Positions 1 through 8,104 of a stretch of DNA of 64,000 bases are shown here, piece by piece. This DNA comes from Rahnella rivi (GTDB lineage: Bacteria; Pseudomonadota; Gammaproteobacteria; Enterobacterales; Enterobacteriaceae). The position numbers and the translations under genes are program-made. The notes below the pieces were generated by a model. That model searched no databases. It was given only the letters and a program-made list of their open reading frames with translations, and was not told the DNA's origin. The number at the start of each line of letters is the position of its first letter. Position 1 is the first letter of the stretch. The stretch is taken from assembly GCF_019049655.1 (NCBI RefSeq), contig NZ_JAFMOX010000065.1, forward strand, positions 124,001 to 188,000. Direction: 5' to 3'.

Positions 1-127
1 CACTCTGCCCTGATTCCTCAACGCTGATACAGGGTAAGGTCGCCGGTTTAAGACCATGAATGCGTAAAGAATCGACTACGCGGGCGAGAAAGACGTCATG
101 TTGTCTAAAAATAAGCCGAACGATCAT
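1..127 (-). CDS. Possible 5' end of an unidentified minus-strand gene (partial)
   Basis: An open frame of 42 codons reads leftward from an ATG at 125-127 to the window edge without a stop. It begins MIVRLIFRQHDVFLARVVDS. I do not recognise it and it does not match the start of gltX, which neighbours these tRNAs in E. coli. No Shine-Dalgarno sequence is visible upstream, so the start or the gene itself may be wrong. The frame is divergent from the tRNA promoter. Confidence 0.3.
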   Translation of the reverse strand, partial: MIVRLIFRQHDVFLARVVDSLRIHGLKPATLPCISVEESGQS

Positions 128-145
128 TTTTGTTTTTAAAAAGCG

Positions 146-181
146 TTGACGTAATTTCAAGTATCCCTATAATGCGACTCC
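146..181 (+). promoter_or_regulatory. Sigma-70 promoter of the tRNA-Val/Lys operon
   Basis: A TTGACG -35 box (146-151) and a perfect TATAAT -10 box (168-173) are separated by 16 bp and followed by a G+C-rich discriminator (GCGACTCC). This is the usual form of growth-rate and stringently controlled stable RNA promoters. The first tRNA starts about 12 bp past the expected transcription start. Confidence 0.8.
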
Positions 182-191
182 ATCACGACGG

Positions 192-267
192 GGGCGATTA
201 GCTCAGTTGGTAGAGCATCTCCTTTACACGGAGGGGGTCGGCGGTTCGAACCCGTCATCGCCCACCA
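192..267 (+). tRNA. valU: tRNA-Val(TAC), copy 1
   Basis: A 76-nt cloverleaf with encoded CCA, anticodon TAC at 225-227, D-loop GCTCAGTTGGTAGAGC and T-arm GGTTCGAACCC. The acceptor stem GGGCGAT pairs with ATCGCCC. It is the first of three identical tRNA-Val genes in one transcription unit, matching the valU-valX-valY-lysV cluster of E. coli. Confidence 0.97.
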
Positions 268-311
268 CTCTTAGAGTGGACGCGTTGTGATAGTAAGCAG
301 GAATGAGAAAT

Positions 312-387
312 GGGCGATTAGCTCAGTTGGTAGAGCATCTCCTTTACACGGAGGGGGTCGGCGGTTCGAACCCGTCATCGCCCACCA
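312..387 (+). tRNA. valX: tRNA-Val(TAC), copy 2
   Basis: Identical over its full 76 nt to the copy at 192-267, including CCA. The 44-nt spacer between them shows no promoter, so both are presumably cut from one precursor. Confidence 0.97.
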
Positions 388-430
388 TTTCTCAGCAGTT
401 TCTGACTTACGTTGTGGAGTACCCAGAAGT

Positions 431-506
431 GGGCGATTAGCTCAGTTGGTAGAGCATCTCCTTTACACGGAGGGGGTCGGCGGTTCGAACCCGTCATCGC
501 CCACCA
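431..506 (+). tRNA. valY: tRNA-Val(TAC), copy 3
   Basis: The third identical 76-nt tRNA-Val gene with encoded CCA. Only 7 nt separate it from tRNA-Lys, consistent with RNase processing of a polycistronic precursor. Confidence 0.97.
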
Positions 507-513
507 CTTCTGC

Positions 514-589
514 GGGCCGTTAGCTCAGTTGGTAGAGCAGTTGACTTTTAATCAATTGGTCGCTGGTTCGAATCCAGCACGGCCCACCA
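514..589 (+). tRNA. lysV: tRNA-Lys(TTT)
   Basis: A 76-nt cloverleaf with anticodon TTT at 547-549, acceptor arms GGGCCGT and ACGGCCC, and encoded CCA. It is the last gene of the tRNA operon. Its final 19 nt (571-589) are duplicated at 741-759 as part of a 105-bp direct repeat. Confidence 0.97.
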
Positions 590-845
590 ATTCAGAGAAA
601 AGCGCCTTTAGGCGCTTTTTTCGTTTCTGAACTCCGGAGCTTAAACCGTGATGGAGGCGAACCAGCCGCTGGTTCGAGCCGAGCGCAGCGAGACGACAAC
701 GCGACAGCGTTGCCCGCAGGGTGAGGCCGGAGGCCGAATCAATCCAGCACGGCCCACCAATTCAGAGAAAAGCGCCTTTAGGCGCTTTTTTCGTTTCTGA
801 ACTCCGGAACTTAAACCGTGATGGAGGCGAACCAGCCGCTGGTTC
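571..845 (+). repeat. 105-bp direct repeat carrying the tRNA-Lys 3' end and terminator
   Basis: Positions 571-675 and 741-845 are identical except for one base (G at 639, A at 809). Each copy holds the last 19 nt of tRNA-Lys, the terminator, and a tail ending ACCAGCCGCTGGTTC. The 65-bp spacer contains the short inverted repeats CAACGC-GACA-GCGTTG (697-712) and GGCC-GGA-GGCC. The sequence at 669-678 (GCTGGTTCGA) also matches the T-arm of tRNA-Lys, which suggests the duplication arose by recombination at that microhomology. Confidence 0.9.
597..622 (+). terminator. Rho-independent terminator of the tRNA operon
   Basis: The hairpin AGCGCC-TTTA-GGCGCT is flanked by an A-run and followed by six T residues. 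An identical hairpin lies at 771-786 inside the second copy of the downstream repeat. Confidence 0.9.
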
Positions 846-860
846 TATTTTTCCCCTCCT

Positions 861-1673
861 CTACTCCAGCTTAAACATCGGCACGACTTTGTTGTGCAGC
901 GCCGGGTTATCGCTTTCATCCTTCAGATTTACCCCCGACAATTTTCGCTGGAATGATTGTTCGAGCAGCCACGCCAGCTTAAAAGCCGCCTGCGGATAGT
1001 TCAGCCCCTCCGGACGCACGTTCGAAATACAATTTCTTTCTGATTCCAGCCTTTTGGTGTGCGGCCCCCAGGTCATGTAAATCCCCAGGCTGTCCGGCGA
1101 GGATAAGCCGGGGCGTTCACCAATCAGAATCGCCACCGCCTTCGCTTTCATCGCCTGCGCAATATCATCGCCCAGCGCCACACGCGACTGATGCGCCAGC
1201 ACCACCGGCCCTAATGCCAGTTCCAGCGTGTTTAAATAAGGCAGCAATGCACGAATAAGCGGAACGGCCTGACGGTGCACCGCCTTCGAAGACAAACCGT
1301 CTGCCACAATCAGAACAACATCTGACGGCTTCACAGTGAGGCTTTGCAGCGACTGACGGCTTTCTTCCGAAAGTTTGCGCCCCAGATCGGGGCGGCACAG
1401 ATAGGTGGCTCTGTCCGGTGCGGCGCTGGCGACGGTGAGCGTTTTCAGCCCGAGTTGCTGAAGTTCGGTTTCCAGCGATTCACTGTCAAAGGGTTGATGC
1501 ACAGCGTCACGCGCCTGGGCGTGAGCTAAACCGAAACGCAGCAGTTCTTGTGTGGGTAAGCTTGAACCGGTGCGCCCCAGTGCTATACGTGCGGCGGTAA
1601 ACTGACGCAGCGTTTCCCACGGATTGTTGTGCACCAGCTGGATTTCCCCCGGTGCTTTCTCATTATTTGTCAC
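861..1673 (-). CDS. eutC: Ethanolamine ammonia-lyase, small (light) subunit EutC
   Basis: The small subunit of adenosylcobalamin-dependent ethanolamine ammonia-lyase, which splits ethanolamine into acetaldehyde and ammonia in the cytosol. The 270-residue product shows the family pattern: the segment NPWETLRQFTAARIALGRTG near the N-terminus, a central cobalamin-contact region with VVLIVADGLSS, and the conserved GERPGLSSPDSLGIY. It starts at GTG (1671-1673) behind a good Shine-Dalgarno GAGGGA, 9 nt after the eutB stop, so it is the last gene of a permease-eutB-eutC operon. Confidence 0.95.
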   Translation of the reverse strand: MTNNEKAPGEIQLVHNNPWETLRQFTAARIALGRTGSSLPTQELLRFGLAHAQARDAVHQPFDSESLETELQQLGLKTLTVASAAPDRATYLCRPDLGRKLSEESRQSLQSLTVKPSDVVLIVADGLSSKAVHRQAVPLIRALLPYLNTLELALGPVVLAHQSRVALGDDIAQAMKAKAVAILIGERPGLSSPDSLGIYMTWGPHTKRLESERNCISNVRPEGLNYPQAAFKLAWLLEQSFQRKLSGVNLKDESDNPALHNKVVPMFKLE

Positions 1674-1682
1674 AGGCTTCCC

Positions 1683-3065
1683 TCAGCTTAACTGCGGCAA
1701 CTGACGCAGCAACGGATGCGACGCGCGGGCATCCTGCAAAATGCCCTGCGGATCGATGATGTTCATTTTCTCCAGCCAGACTGCAAATTCCGGCGCATGT
1801 TTCAGCCCCAGCAGTTCGCGGATATAGAGTGCATCATGGAAAGAGGTGCTCTGATAATTGAGCATGATGTCGTCCGCGCCCGGTACGCCAATCAGGAATG
1901 TCAGCCCGGCGGTGCCCAGCAGCGTCAGCAGCGTGTCCATATCGTCCTGATCGGCTTCGGCGTGATTGGTGTAACACACATCGCAGCCCAGCGGCACACC
2001 CAGCAGTTTTCCGCAAAAATGGTCCTCCAGCCCGGCACGAATGATTTGCTTGCCGTCATACAGATACTCCGGCCCGATAAAGCCGACCACCGTATTGATC
2101 AGCAGCGGTGAAAAACGCCGCGCGATGGCATAAGCCCGTGCCTCGCAGGTTTGCTGATCCATGCCGAAATGCGCATTGGCAGACAAACAGCTGCCCTGCC
2201 CGGTTTCGAAATACATCACGTTGTCGCCAAGCGTGCCGCGTTTCAGGCTGAGTGCCGCCTGCTGCGCTTCTTCCAGCAAAGCGAGATCGATACCAAAGCC
2301 ACTGTTAGCCGCTTGCGTACCCGCAATCGACTGAAACACCAGATCGACCGGCGCACCACGTTCCACCAGCTTGATGGTGTTGGTGACATGTGTCAGCACG
2401 CAGGATTGCGTGGGGATATCAAAGCGCGTGATGATGTCGTCGAGCATGTAATTGAGATTTTCCAGCAGCGGTAAACTGTCGCTGGCCGGATTGATACCGA
2501 TCACCGCATCGCCGGAACCGTACAGCAGGCCGTCGAGCATACTGGCGGCAATACCCTGTAAATTATCGGTTGGATGGTTCGGTTGCAGGCGCACGCTCAT
2601 GTGTCCCGGCAGCCCGATGGTATTGCGAAACTGGGTGATCACGCGGCATTTTTTAGCGACCAGAATCAAATCCTGGTTACGCATCAGTTTACTGACCGCC
2701 GCCGCCATTTCCGGGGTGATCCCCCAGGCGACCGCCGCCAGCACCGCGCTGTCGGTTTTTTCACTCAGCAGCCAGTCACGAAAATCGCCAACGGTGAGGT
2801 GTGAAATCGCGGCAAACGCCGCGACATCATGAGTATCAACAATCAGCCGCGTGACTTCGTCCTGTTCATAGGGCACCAGCAGCTGTTGCAGGAAAGTTTT
2901 CAGCGGCACCTCCGCCAGTGCCATCTTCGCCGCCATGCGCTCTTCCGCGCTGGCCGCCGCCACTTCGGAAAGATAATCCCCCGATCGTGCGGGGGATGCT
3001 TTTGCCATCAGCTCGCGTAAATCTTTAAACCGGTAGCTGCGGTGGCTCAATGTGGTCTGAAACAT
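1683..3065 (-). CDS. eutB: Ethanolamine ammonia-lyase, large (heavy) subunit EutB
   Basis: The catalytic TIM-barrel subunit of ethanolamine ammonia-lyase. At 460 residues it is close to the usual length. Conserved blocks are visible: SVRLQPNHPTDN near residue 160 (substrate-binding Arg region), the YFETGQGS block holding the catalytic Glu, and FIGPEYLYDGKQIIRAGLED. The ATG at 3063-3065 follows AAGGAG. The enzyme inactivates during turnover and normally depends on the reactivase EutA, which is not encoded in this window. Confidence 0.97.
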   Translation of the reverse strand: MFQTTLSHRSYRFKDLRELMAKASPARSGDYLSEVAAASAEERMAAKMALAEVPLKTFLQQLLVPYEQDEVTRLIVDTHDVAAFAAISHLTVGDFRDWLLSEKTDSAVLAAVAWGITPEMAAAVSKLMRNQDLILVAKKCRVITQFRNTIGLPGHMSVRLQPNHPTDNLQGIAASMLDGLLYGSGDAVIGINPASDSLPLLENLNYMLDDIITRFDIPTQSCVLTHVTNTIKLVERGAPVDLVFQSIAGTQAANSGFGIDLALLEEAQQAALSLKRGTLGDNVMYFETGQGSCLSANAHFGMDQQTCEARAYAIARRFSPLLINTVVGFIGPEYLYDGKQIIRAGLEDHFCGKLLGVPLGCDVCYTNHAEADQDDMDTLLTLLGTAGLTFLIGVPGADDIMLNYQSTSFHDALYIRELLGLKHAPEFAVWLEKMNIIDPQGILQDARASHPLLRQLPQLS

Positions 3066-3086
3066 AACGCTCCTTAGCGAACCGGG

Positions 3087-4496
3087 TTATTTGCCGATTT
3101 TGGCCGATGCCGGTCGCAATCCACGTAACTGCGGGTCTTCCGCTGCGTCACGGCGTGCCTGATGGGTGAGAAGGAACCAGGCGTAAGCCAGCAACATCAT
3201 GGCGGCGAAGATTAAAAACAGCAGCGTGTTGTAATAGATCATAGCCCCCAGACAGACCACCGCCAGCACCAGTGCCAGCGCGGGAGCGAAAGGATAGAGC
3301 GGCGCACGAAACGGACGGATCAGGTTCGGCTCGCTGCGGCGAAGTTTGAACAGGGCTGCCATTGAAATGATATACATCACAATCGCCCCAAACACTGACA
3401 TGGTGACGATATTTGCCGTCAGCGGCTGGCCGCCAATCACAATCAGAGAATCCGAGAAAATTGCCGCAATGCCCACCACGCCACCGGCAATAATGCCCAG
3501 ATGCGGAGTCTGAAAACGGGCGTTCACCGTCGCCAGCCGTTTCGGTAAATACCCTGCGCGAGCCAGCGCAAAAATCTGGCGGGAATACCCCATAATGATG
3601 CCGTGGAATGACGCGATAAGCCCAAACAGCCCCAGCCACACCAGCATGTGCAGCCAGCCGCTGTCGCTGCCGACAATCAGTTTCATCGCCTGCGGTAACG
3701 GGTCATTGATATTGGACAGCTTCGTCCAGTCGCCCACGCCACCCGCAAACAGCATCACGCCGAGCGCCAGCACGGTGAGCGTCAGGATCCCGCCGATAAA
3801 GGCTTTCGGAATGGTTCGCTGCGGATCTTTCGCTTCTTCAGCGGCCATCGAAGCCCCTTCAATGGCAAGAAAAAACCAGATCGCGAAAGGGATCGCGGCA
3901 AAAATACCGGAGAACGCCGCCGGGCTGAACGTATCGCTGCCCGCCCAGCCGCCGTGCATAAAGTTCGACATTTCAAAGCCAGGTGCCACCACGCCCATAA
4001 ACACCAGCAATTCGAAAATCGCCAGCAGCGTGACCAGTAACTCGAAGGTTGCGGCAATGCTCACGCCAAGAATGTTGAGCACCATAAAGACGATATAGGC
4101 GCCAACCGCCACCCATTTGGGTTCGATAGCAGGAAACTGTACGTTGAGATAGGCACCGATCGCCATCGCGATGGCGGGCGGCGCGAAGACGAACTCCACC
4201 AGCGTGGCGAATCCGGCGACAAATCCCCCGGTGGGGCCGAAGGCGCGATAAGCGTAGGCAAAAGGCCCACCGGCATGAGGAATGGAGGTGGTGAGTTCGG
4301 TAAAACTAAAAATAAAGGCGCAATACATCGCGGCAATCACCAGTGCGGTGATGAGAAAACCCAGAGTTCCTGCCTGAGCCCAGCCGTAACTCCAGCCAAA
4401 ATACTCGCCGGAAATAACCAATCCGACGGCGATGCCCCAGAGTTTAAAACTGCCCAGCGTCCGCTTTAAAACGGGAGTGACTTTCGTGGTTTGCAT
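3087..4496 (-). CDS. eat: Ethanolamine permease (APC family, Eat type)
   Basis: A predicted inner-membrane amine importer of the amino acid-polyamine-organocation superfamily. The product has about twelve hydrophobic segments and begins MQTTKVTPVLKRTLGSFKLW, followed by ISGEYFGWSYGW, a signature of ethanolamine permeases. The ATG at 4494-4496 is chosen because AGGGGA precedes it and the resulting 469 residues fit the family. A longer frame to 4601 adds 35 unrelated residues. It is the first gene of the operon and lies 21 nt before eutB. This resembles the short eat-eutBC operons of pseudomonads rather than the 17-gene microcompartment operon. Confidence 0.92.
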   Translation of the reverse strand: MQTTKVTPVLKRTLGSFKLWGIAVGLVISGEYFGWSYGWAQAGTLGFLITALVIAAMYCAFIFSFTELTTSIPHAGGPFAYAYRAFGPTGGFVAGFATLVEFVFAPPAIAMAIGAYLNVQFPAIEPKWVAVGAYIVFMVLNILGVSIAATFELLVTLLAIFELLVFMGVVAPGFEMSNFMHGGWAGSDTFSPAAFSGIFAAIPFAIWFFLAIEGASMAAEEAKDPQRTIPKAFIGGILTLTVLALGVMLFAGGVGDWTKLSNINDPLPQAMKLIVGSDSGWLHMLVWLGLFGLIASFHGIIMGYSRQIFALARAGYLPKRLATVNARFQTPHLGIIAGGVVGIAAIFSDSLIVIGGQPLTANIVTMSVFGAIVMYIISMAALFKLRRSEPNLIRPFRAPLYPFAPALALVLAVVCLGAMIYYNTLLFLIFAAMMLLAYAWFLLTHQARRDAAEDPQLRGLRPASAKIGK

Positions 4497-4756
4497 GTGT
4501 GATCCCCTGCCCGGTGATAACTCAATTTTTGTTGGAAGCGAAAATGCCGCAGTGCTGCCCGTTCTTTCTGCCCACATCCGATCCTGCAAAGGCTGTACCA
4601 CTTAAGCCATCCCGCGCCGAAGCGGCCTGACACCTTTCAGCCCGCCGTTTTGCTTCATTTTGGCGCGCCGGTGTGGCCGTAAAATCCGAAACGGTGCGTT
4701 GGAGTGCTGTCATGAAATGCGGCTACAATGGAGCGCCCCCTTCCGGAGACTGACGC

Positions 4757-5314
4757 GTGAAAGAGATGGAACAACGAATTATCACCTGGCTCACAGAAGA
4801 GCCACTGCATCTGCGGGCGCTGACCGAGGTGCGTAAACTGGGGCTTAACGATGCCTGGCTGGCGGCTGGATTCGTACGCAATCTGGTGTGGGATCGGCTG
4901 CACGGTTACGATCAGGCGACACCGCTCAACGACATCGACGTGGTGTATTTCAGTCCAGAGAATTGTTCGTCCCTGGAGGATCAACGCCTGGAACAGCGCC
5001 TGTTACAGTCCTCACCCGACCTGCCCTGGTCTGTGAAGAATCAGGCGCGGATGCATCAGCGGCACGGCCACGCGCCTTATACTTCCAGCGCGCAGGCCAT
5101 CAGTTACTGGGTTGAAGTGGAAACGGCGATTGGCGCACGGATGAACCCTGCAGGGCAAATTGAGCTCAATGCGCCACTCGGGCTGGAGGCCCTTTTTACG
5201 TTCACTATCACGCCCAATCCGCGTCATGCCATCCCTGCGGTGTTTGCCGAACGTATCAGCAGCAAAGGCTGGCTGACGCGGTGGCCGGAACTTGTCGTGC
5301 AAGCGCCGCGCTGA
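4757..5314 (+). CDS. Nucleotidyltransferase-like protein (DUF925/NTP_transf_6 family)
   Basis: A 185-residue cytosolic protein with GFVRNLVWDRLHGY followed by NDIDVVYF, the nucleotidyltransferase-fold pattern in which the DID aspartates bind metal. A conserved second half includes YWVEVETAIGARM. The substrate is unknown. The GTG at 4757 has GGAG eight bases upstream. The gene is monocistronic and stands between the divergent permease operon and the flxA-like gene. Confidence 0.75.
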   Translation: MKEMEQRIITWLTEEPLHLRALTEVRKLGLNDAWLAAGFVRNLVWDRLHGYDQATPLNDIDVVYFSPENCSSLEDQRLEQRLLQSSPDLPWSVKNQARMHQRHGHAPYTSSAQAISYWVEVETAIGARMNPAGQIELNAPLGLEALFTFTITPNPRHAIPAVFAERISSKGWLTRWPELVVQAPR

Positions 5315-5339
5315 CAGGGTAAGAAATCTGCAAAAACAA

Positions 5340-5366
5340 TAAAGCCCGGCTCATCGCCGCCGATAA
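5340..5366 (+). promoter_or_regulatory. Sigma-28 (FliA) promoter of the flxA-like gene
   Basis: TAAA (5340-5343), exactly 15 bp, then GCCGATAA (5359-5366). This is a full match to the flagellar sigma-28 consensus core. It lies about 50 bp upstream of the ATG at 5418, giving a short leader. The match places the downstream gene in the late flagellar regulon. Confidence 0.88.
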
Positions 5367-5417
5367 CGCTTAAGCACCCTTACGTGCAAAAAATTATCCA
5401 CACTAAGCGAGGCTATT

Positions 5418-5759
5418 ATGAGCACAATCAGTGCCACCGGCAGTTCGGTGAGTTCGTCCTCCAGCAGCGATGCGGGCAGCAGCAGCCAGATTGCGCAGCT
5501 GACGAAACAGATTCAGAAACTGACCGAGCAGGTCAAAAGTCTGAGCAGTTCAGGCGGCGATAAGGAACAGGTAAAACAACAGCAGGAACTGTTACAGCAA
5601 CAAATCGAAATGCTGCAACAGCAAATTGCGGAGATCCAACAGCAGCAGGCCGATAAAGCTCTCGAGCAGCAGCAAAAAGCCGAAGAAGCGTCTGACATCA
5701 AAAAAGAAGAAGGCGTCAATAAGCCAACTGACACCAATGCCATTGATATCTACGTGTAA
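5418..5759 (+). CDS. FlxA-like coiled-coil protein
   Basis: A 113-residue protein with a Ser-rich head (residues 1-25), then a Gln-rich heptad coiled coil (about residues 25-90, with QQQELLQQQIEMLQQQIAEI as its core), and a polar tail ending AIDIYV. This is the FlxA-like family, whose E. coli member belongs to the FliA regulon. The ATG at 5418 follows GAGG. No signal peptide or membrane segment is present. The molecular function is unknown. The upstream sigma-28 promoter independently supports the family call. Confidence 0.85.
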   Translation: MSTISATGSSVSSSSSSDAGSSSQIAQLTKQIQKLTEQVKSLSSSGGDKEQVKQQQELLQQQIEMLQQQIAEIQQQQADKALEQQQKAEEASDIKKEEGVNKPTDTNAIDIYV

Positions 5760-5790
5760 CCGACGTTAGTCAGAAACAGCCAGCATGGTG

Positions 5791-6717
5791 TCAGGGTTTG
5801 AACATGCCCTGCTGGCTGCGTTTTTCACTCAGCAGTAAAGCCTGGTCTTTTACTACCTGCCAGATGGCCTGCGCGGCGGGAGACAGCGAGCGGTTTTTAC
5901 GTTTTGCCAGCATCAGCACGCGGTTAATTTCCGGCTCGAGCGGCCGGATAGCCAGCCTGCTCCCCTGTGGCACCGGCAGCGCCAGCGCCGGAAATACGCT
6001 GATGCCAATGCCTGCCTCCACCATCGGGAACAGCGTCGCGGTATGGCCGATCTCCTGAACGATTTCCGCCTTTACGCCCTGTGACTTCAGCGCTTTATCA
6101 ATCAGCACGCGGCTGCCTGAGGCGTAATCCTGTAAGACCAGCTTGCAGCCGTTTAACGCTTTCCACTTGATGGCGCTCTGGCTGGCAAACGGATGATCTT
6201 CAGGACACATCAGCAAAAATGGCTCATTGAGTACCGGTTCGCAGTCGAGATCCGTACTGGCACCGGGGTCGATCACAATACCGAAATCCACTTCTGCATT
6301 ACGTACGCTGTTAAGCACCAGTTGCTGCGCCTGATCGCGCAGTAAAATACGAATGTCGGGATAAAGCTGTTCGCCGCTGGCGATGCACTGAGGCATCAGT
6401 TGTGCGGAAATGGTCTGGCTGGATGCAATCCGCACGCGACCATTGTGCTGAGTGCCGAAACTTCGCGTATCAAGCAGCATCGCGTGCAACTCATCGAGCA
6501 GAGGCTCGGCACGGTTTGCGAGACGCCGCCCGGCATCGGTCAGCGCCACTTCCCGCGTGGTGCGATCCAGCAGCCGCACGCCCATCTCCCCTTCCAGCTC
6601 TTTCATGCTGTGACTGACTGCCGACTGGCTCAGGCCGATGGCTTCCCCTGCCCGGCTGAAGCTGCCGTAGCGGGAAACGGCGACGAAAACGCGTAGCTGC
6701 CGGAGAGAATAATTCAT
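5791..6717 (-). CDS. yfeR: LysR-family transcriptional regulator YfeR
   Basis: A 308-residue regulator with an N-terminal winged helix-turn-helix (residues 1-60, including SRAGEAIGLSQSAVSHSMKE) and a C-terminal periplasmic-binding-protein-like effector domain. It matches E. coli YfeR along its length. It is divergent from yfeH, with a 98-bp shared intergenic region in which a LysR-type regulator would be expected to bind. The effector is not known from the sequence. Confidence 0.92.
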   Translation of the reverse strand: MNYSLRQLRVFVAVSRYGSFSRAGEAIGLSQSAVSHSMKELEGEMGVRLLDRTTREVALTDAGRRLANRAEPLLDELHAMLLDTRSFGTQHNGRVRIASSQTISAQLMPQCIASGEQLYPDIRILLRDQAQQLVLNSVRNAEVDFGIVIDPGASTDLDCEPVLNEPFLLMCPEDHPFASQSAIKWKALNGCKLVLQDYASGSRVLIDKALKSQGVKAEIVQEIGHTATLFPMVEAGIGISVFPALALPVPQGSRLAIRPLEPEINRVLMLAKRKNRSLSPAAQAIWQVVKDQALLLSEKRSQQGMFKP

Positions 6718-6815
6718 GAATTTTCCGCATTAATGGATTAAATAAATCAATTTTTTAATTGTAACCCACAGGCTCAGAATAGCGGAACGATATGACCCCT
6801 TTCTGAGACACCACA

Positions 6816-7808
6816 ATGCGTTTCTTACCCGACCGTTTCACCCTTACGCTGATCGCCACCGTGCTGCTGGCGACATTTCTCCCGGCAAGCGGCATGTTTG
6901 TCGCCTTTTTCAATAACCTGACGATTATCGCCATCGGCCTGCTGTTCTTTATGCACGGTGCCAAGCTGTCGCGTGAGGCGATATTTCAGGGCAGCAATAA
7001 CTGGCGGCTGCATCTGTGGGTGATGTTCAGCACCTTTATCCTGTTCCCGGTGCTCGGCCTGCTGTTTCAGTGGTGGCATCCGGTAGACGTCAGCCCGCAG
7101 ATTTACAGCGGTTTCGTTTATCTGTGCATTCTGCCTGCCACCGTGCAATCAGCGATCGCGTTCACCTCACTGGCCGGCGGTAACGTGGCGGCGGCGGTGT
7201 GCAGCGCCTCGGCATCAAGCCTGCTGGGGATTTTCGTTTCACCGTTGCTGGTGAGCCTGCTGATGCATGTGCAGGGCACCACCGGTAACGGGCTTGAGCA
7301 GGTCGGCCACATCGTGTTGCAACTGCTGGTACCCTTTATCGCCGGGCATTTGTTGCGCCCGCTGATTGGCGGGTTTGTTGAACGTCACCGTAAGATGATT
7401 GGCAAAACTGACCAGACCTCCATCCTGCTGGTGGTGTATACCGCCTTCAGTGAGGCAGTCACTCAGGGGATCTGGCATCAGGTCGGCATCGGTTCACTGC
7501 TGTTTATCGTGGTGTTCAGTGTGGTGCTGCTGGCCTTCATTCTGGTGATAAATACTTACATGGCTCGCTGGATGGGATTCAGCAAAGCGGATGAAATCAC
7601 CATTGTGTTCTGCGGTTCGAAAAAAAGCCTGGCGAACGGGATCCCGATGGCCAACATTCTGTTCCCGGTCAGCGCGATTGGCATGATGGTGTTGCCTCTG
7701 ATGATTTTCCATCAGGTTCAGCTGATGACCTGTGCGGTGCTGGCGAAGAGATATCAGAAAAAACAGCAGGACATGGCGCAGAAGTCAGCGCAGATTACGG
7801 CATCGTAG
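6816..7808 (+). CDS. yfeH: Bile acid:sodium symporter family transporter YfeH
   Basis: A 330-residue inner-membrane protein with about ten hydrophobic segments, including LLFFMHGAKLSREAI near the N-terminus and VFCGSKKSLANGIPMANI near residue 270, both typical of the SBF-like (YfeH) branch. The substrate is unknown. It is divergent from yfeR, its probable regulator, and ends just before a bidirectional terminator. Confidence 0.92.
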   Translation: MRFLPDRFTLTLIATVLLATFLPASGMFVAFFNNLTIIAIGLLFFMHGAKLSREAIFQGSNNWRLHLWVMFSTFILFPVLGLLFQWWHPVDVSPQIYSGFVYLCILPATVQSAIAFTSLAGGNVAAAVCSASASSLLGIFVSPLLVSLLMHVQGTTGNGLEQVGHIVLQLLVPFIAGHLLRPLIGGFVERHRKMIGKTDQTSILLVVYTAFSEAVTQGIWHQVGIGSLLFIVVFSVVLLAFILVINTYMARWMGFSKADEITIVFCGSKKSLANGIPMANILFPVSAIGMMVLPLMIFHQVQLMTCAVLAKRYQKKQQDMAQKSAQITAS

Positions 7809-7811
7809 AAA

Positions 7812-7843
7812 CAACAAAGGCGCTGAAATCAGCGCCTTTGTTC
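7812..7843 (+). terminator. Bidirectional terminator between yfeH and ypeB
   Basis: The stem ACAAAGGCGCTGA pairs with TCAGCGCCTTTGT around a short loop. A-rich and T-rich flanks allow use by both convergent units. Confidence 0.8.
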
Positions 7844-7858
7844 ATTTATTTCCTGACC

Positions 7859-8101
7859 TCAGTCGTCAGTTCCACCCAGCCCCGGTCCGTTACGGCGCAG
7901 CGGGTTAATCAGACTTTGCAGCCCTTCGCTTTTGATTGTCAGCGTCAGTTGCATCAGCTCACCGAGTTTTCCCTGCGGAAATTCGTCTTTGCGGGCGAAC
8001 CACAGCAAATATTCTTCCGGCAAGTCGATCAGCACCCGTCCGGCATATTTACCGAACGGCATCACCATATTGGCAATCTGGATCAGATCTTCTTTTTCCA
8101 T
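7859..8101 (-). CDS. ypeB: DUF3820 protein YpeB
   Basis: An 80-residue protein with the DUF3820 signature MPFGKYAGRVLIDLPEEYLLW, split here as MPFGKYAGR then DLPEEYLLWF. It starts 3 nt after the ligA stop and is cotranscribed with it, as in E. coli. The function is unestablished. Confidence 0.9.
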   Translation of the reverse strand: MEKEDLIQIANMVMPFGKYAGRVLIDLPEEYLLWFARKDEFPQGKLGELMQLTLTIKSEGLQSLINPLRRNGPGLGGTDD

Positions 8102-8104
8102 CGC

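Noticed and set aside
571..845. Integrative element flanked by att sites at tRNA-Lys
   Set aside because: The two copies are only 170 bp apart and no integrase lies between or beside them. Tandem duplication explains the pattern better, although an att relic stays possible.
287..999. Open frames running across the tRNA-Val/Lys genes and the downstream repeat
   Set aside because: They are translations of tRNA and repeat sequence. The repeated peptides simply mirror the repeated tRNA genes, and no ribosome site or family signature is present.
4522..4713. 63-residue frame upstream of the permease gene
   Set aside because: It overlaps the leader of the permease gene, lacks a ribosome site and resembles no known protein.
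5560..5690. CAG/CAA-rich tract in the flxA-like gene as a phase-variable repeat
   Set aside because: The units are irregular and encode a heptad coiled coil, and there is no long exact short-unit repeat.
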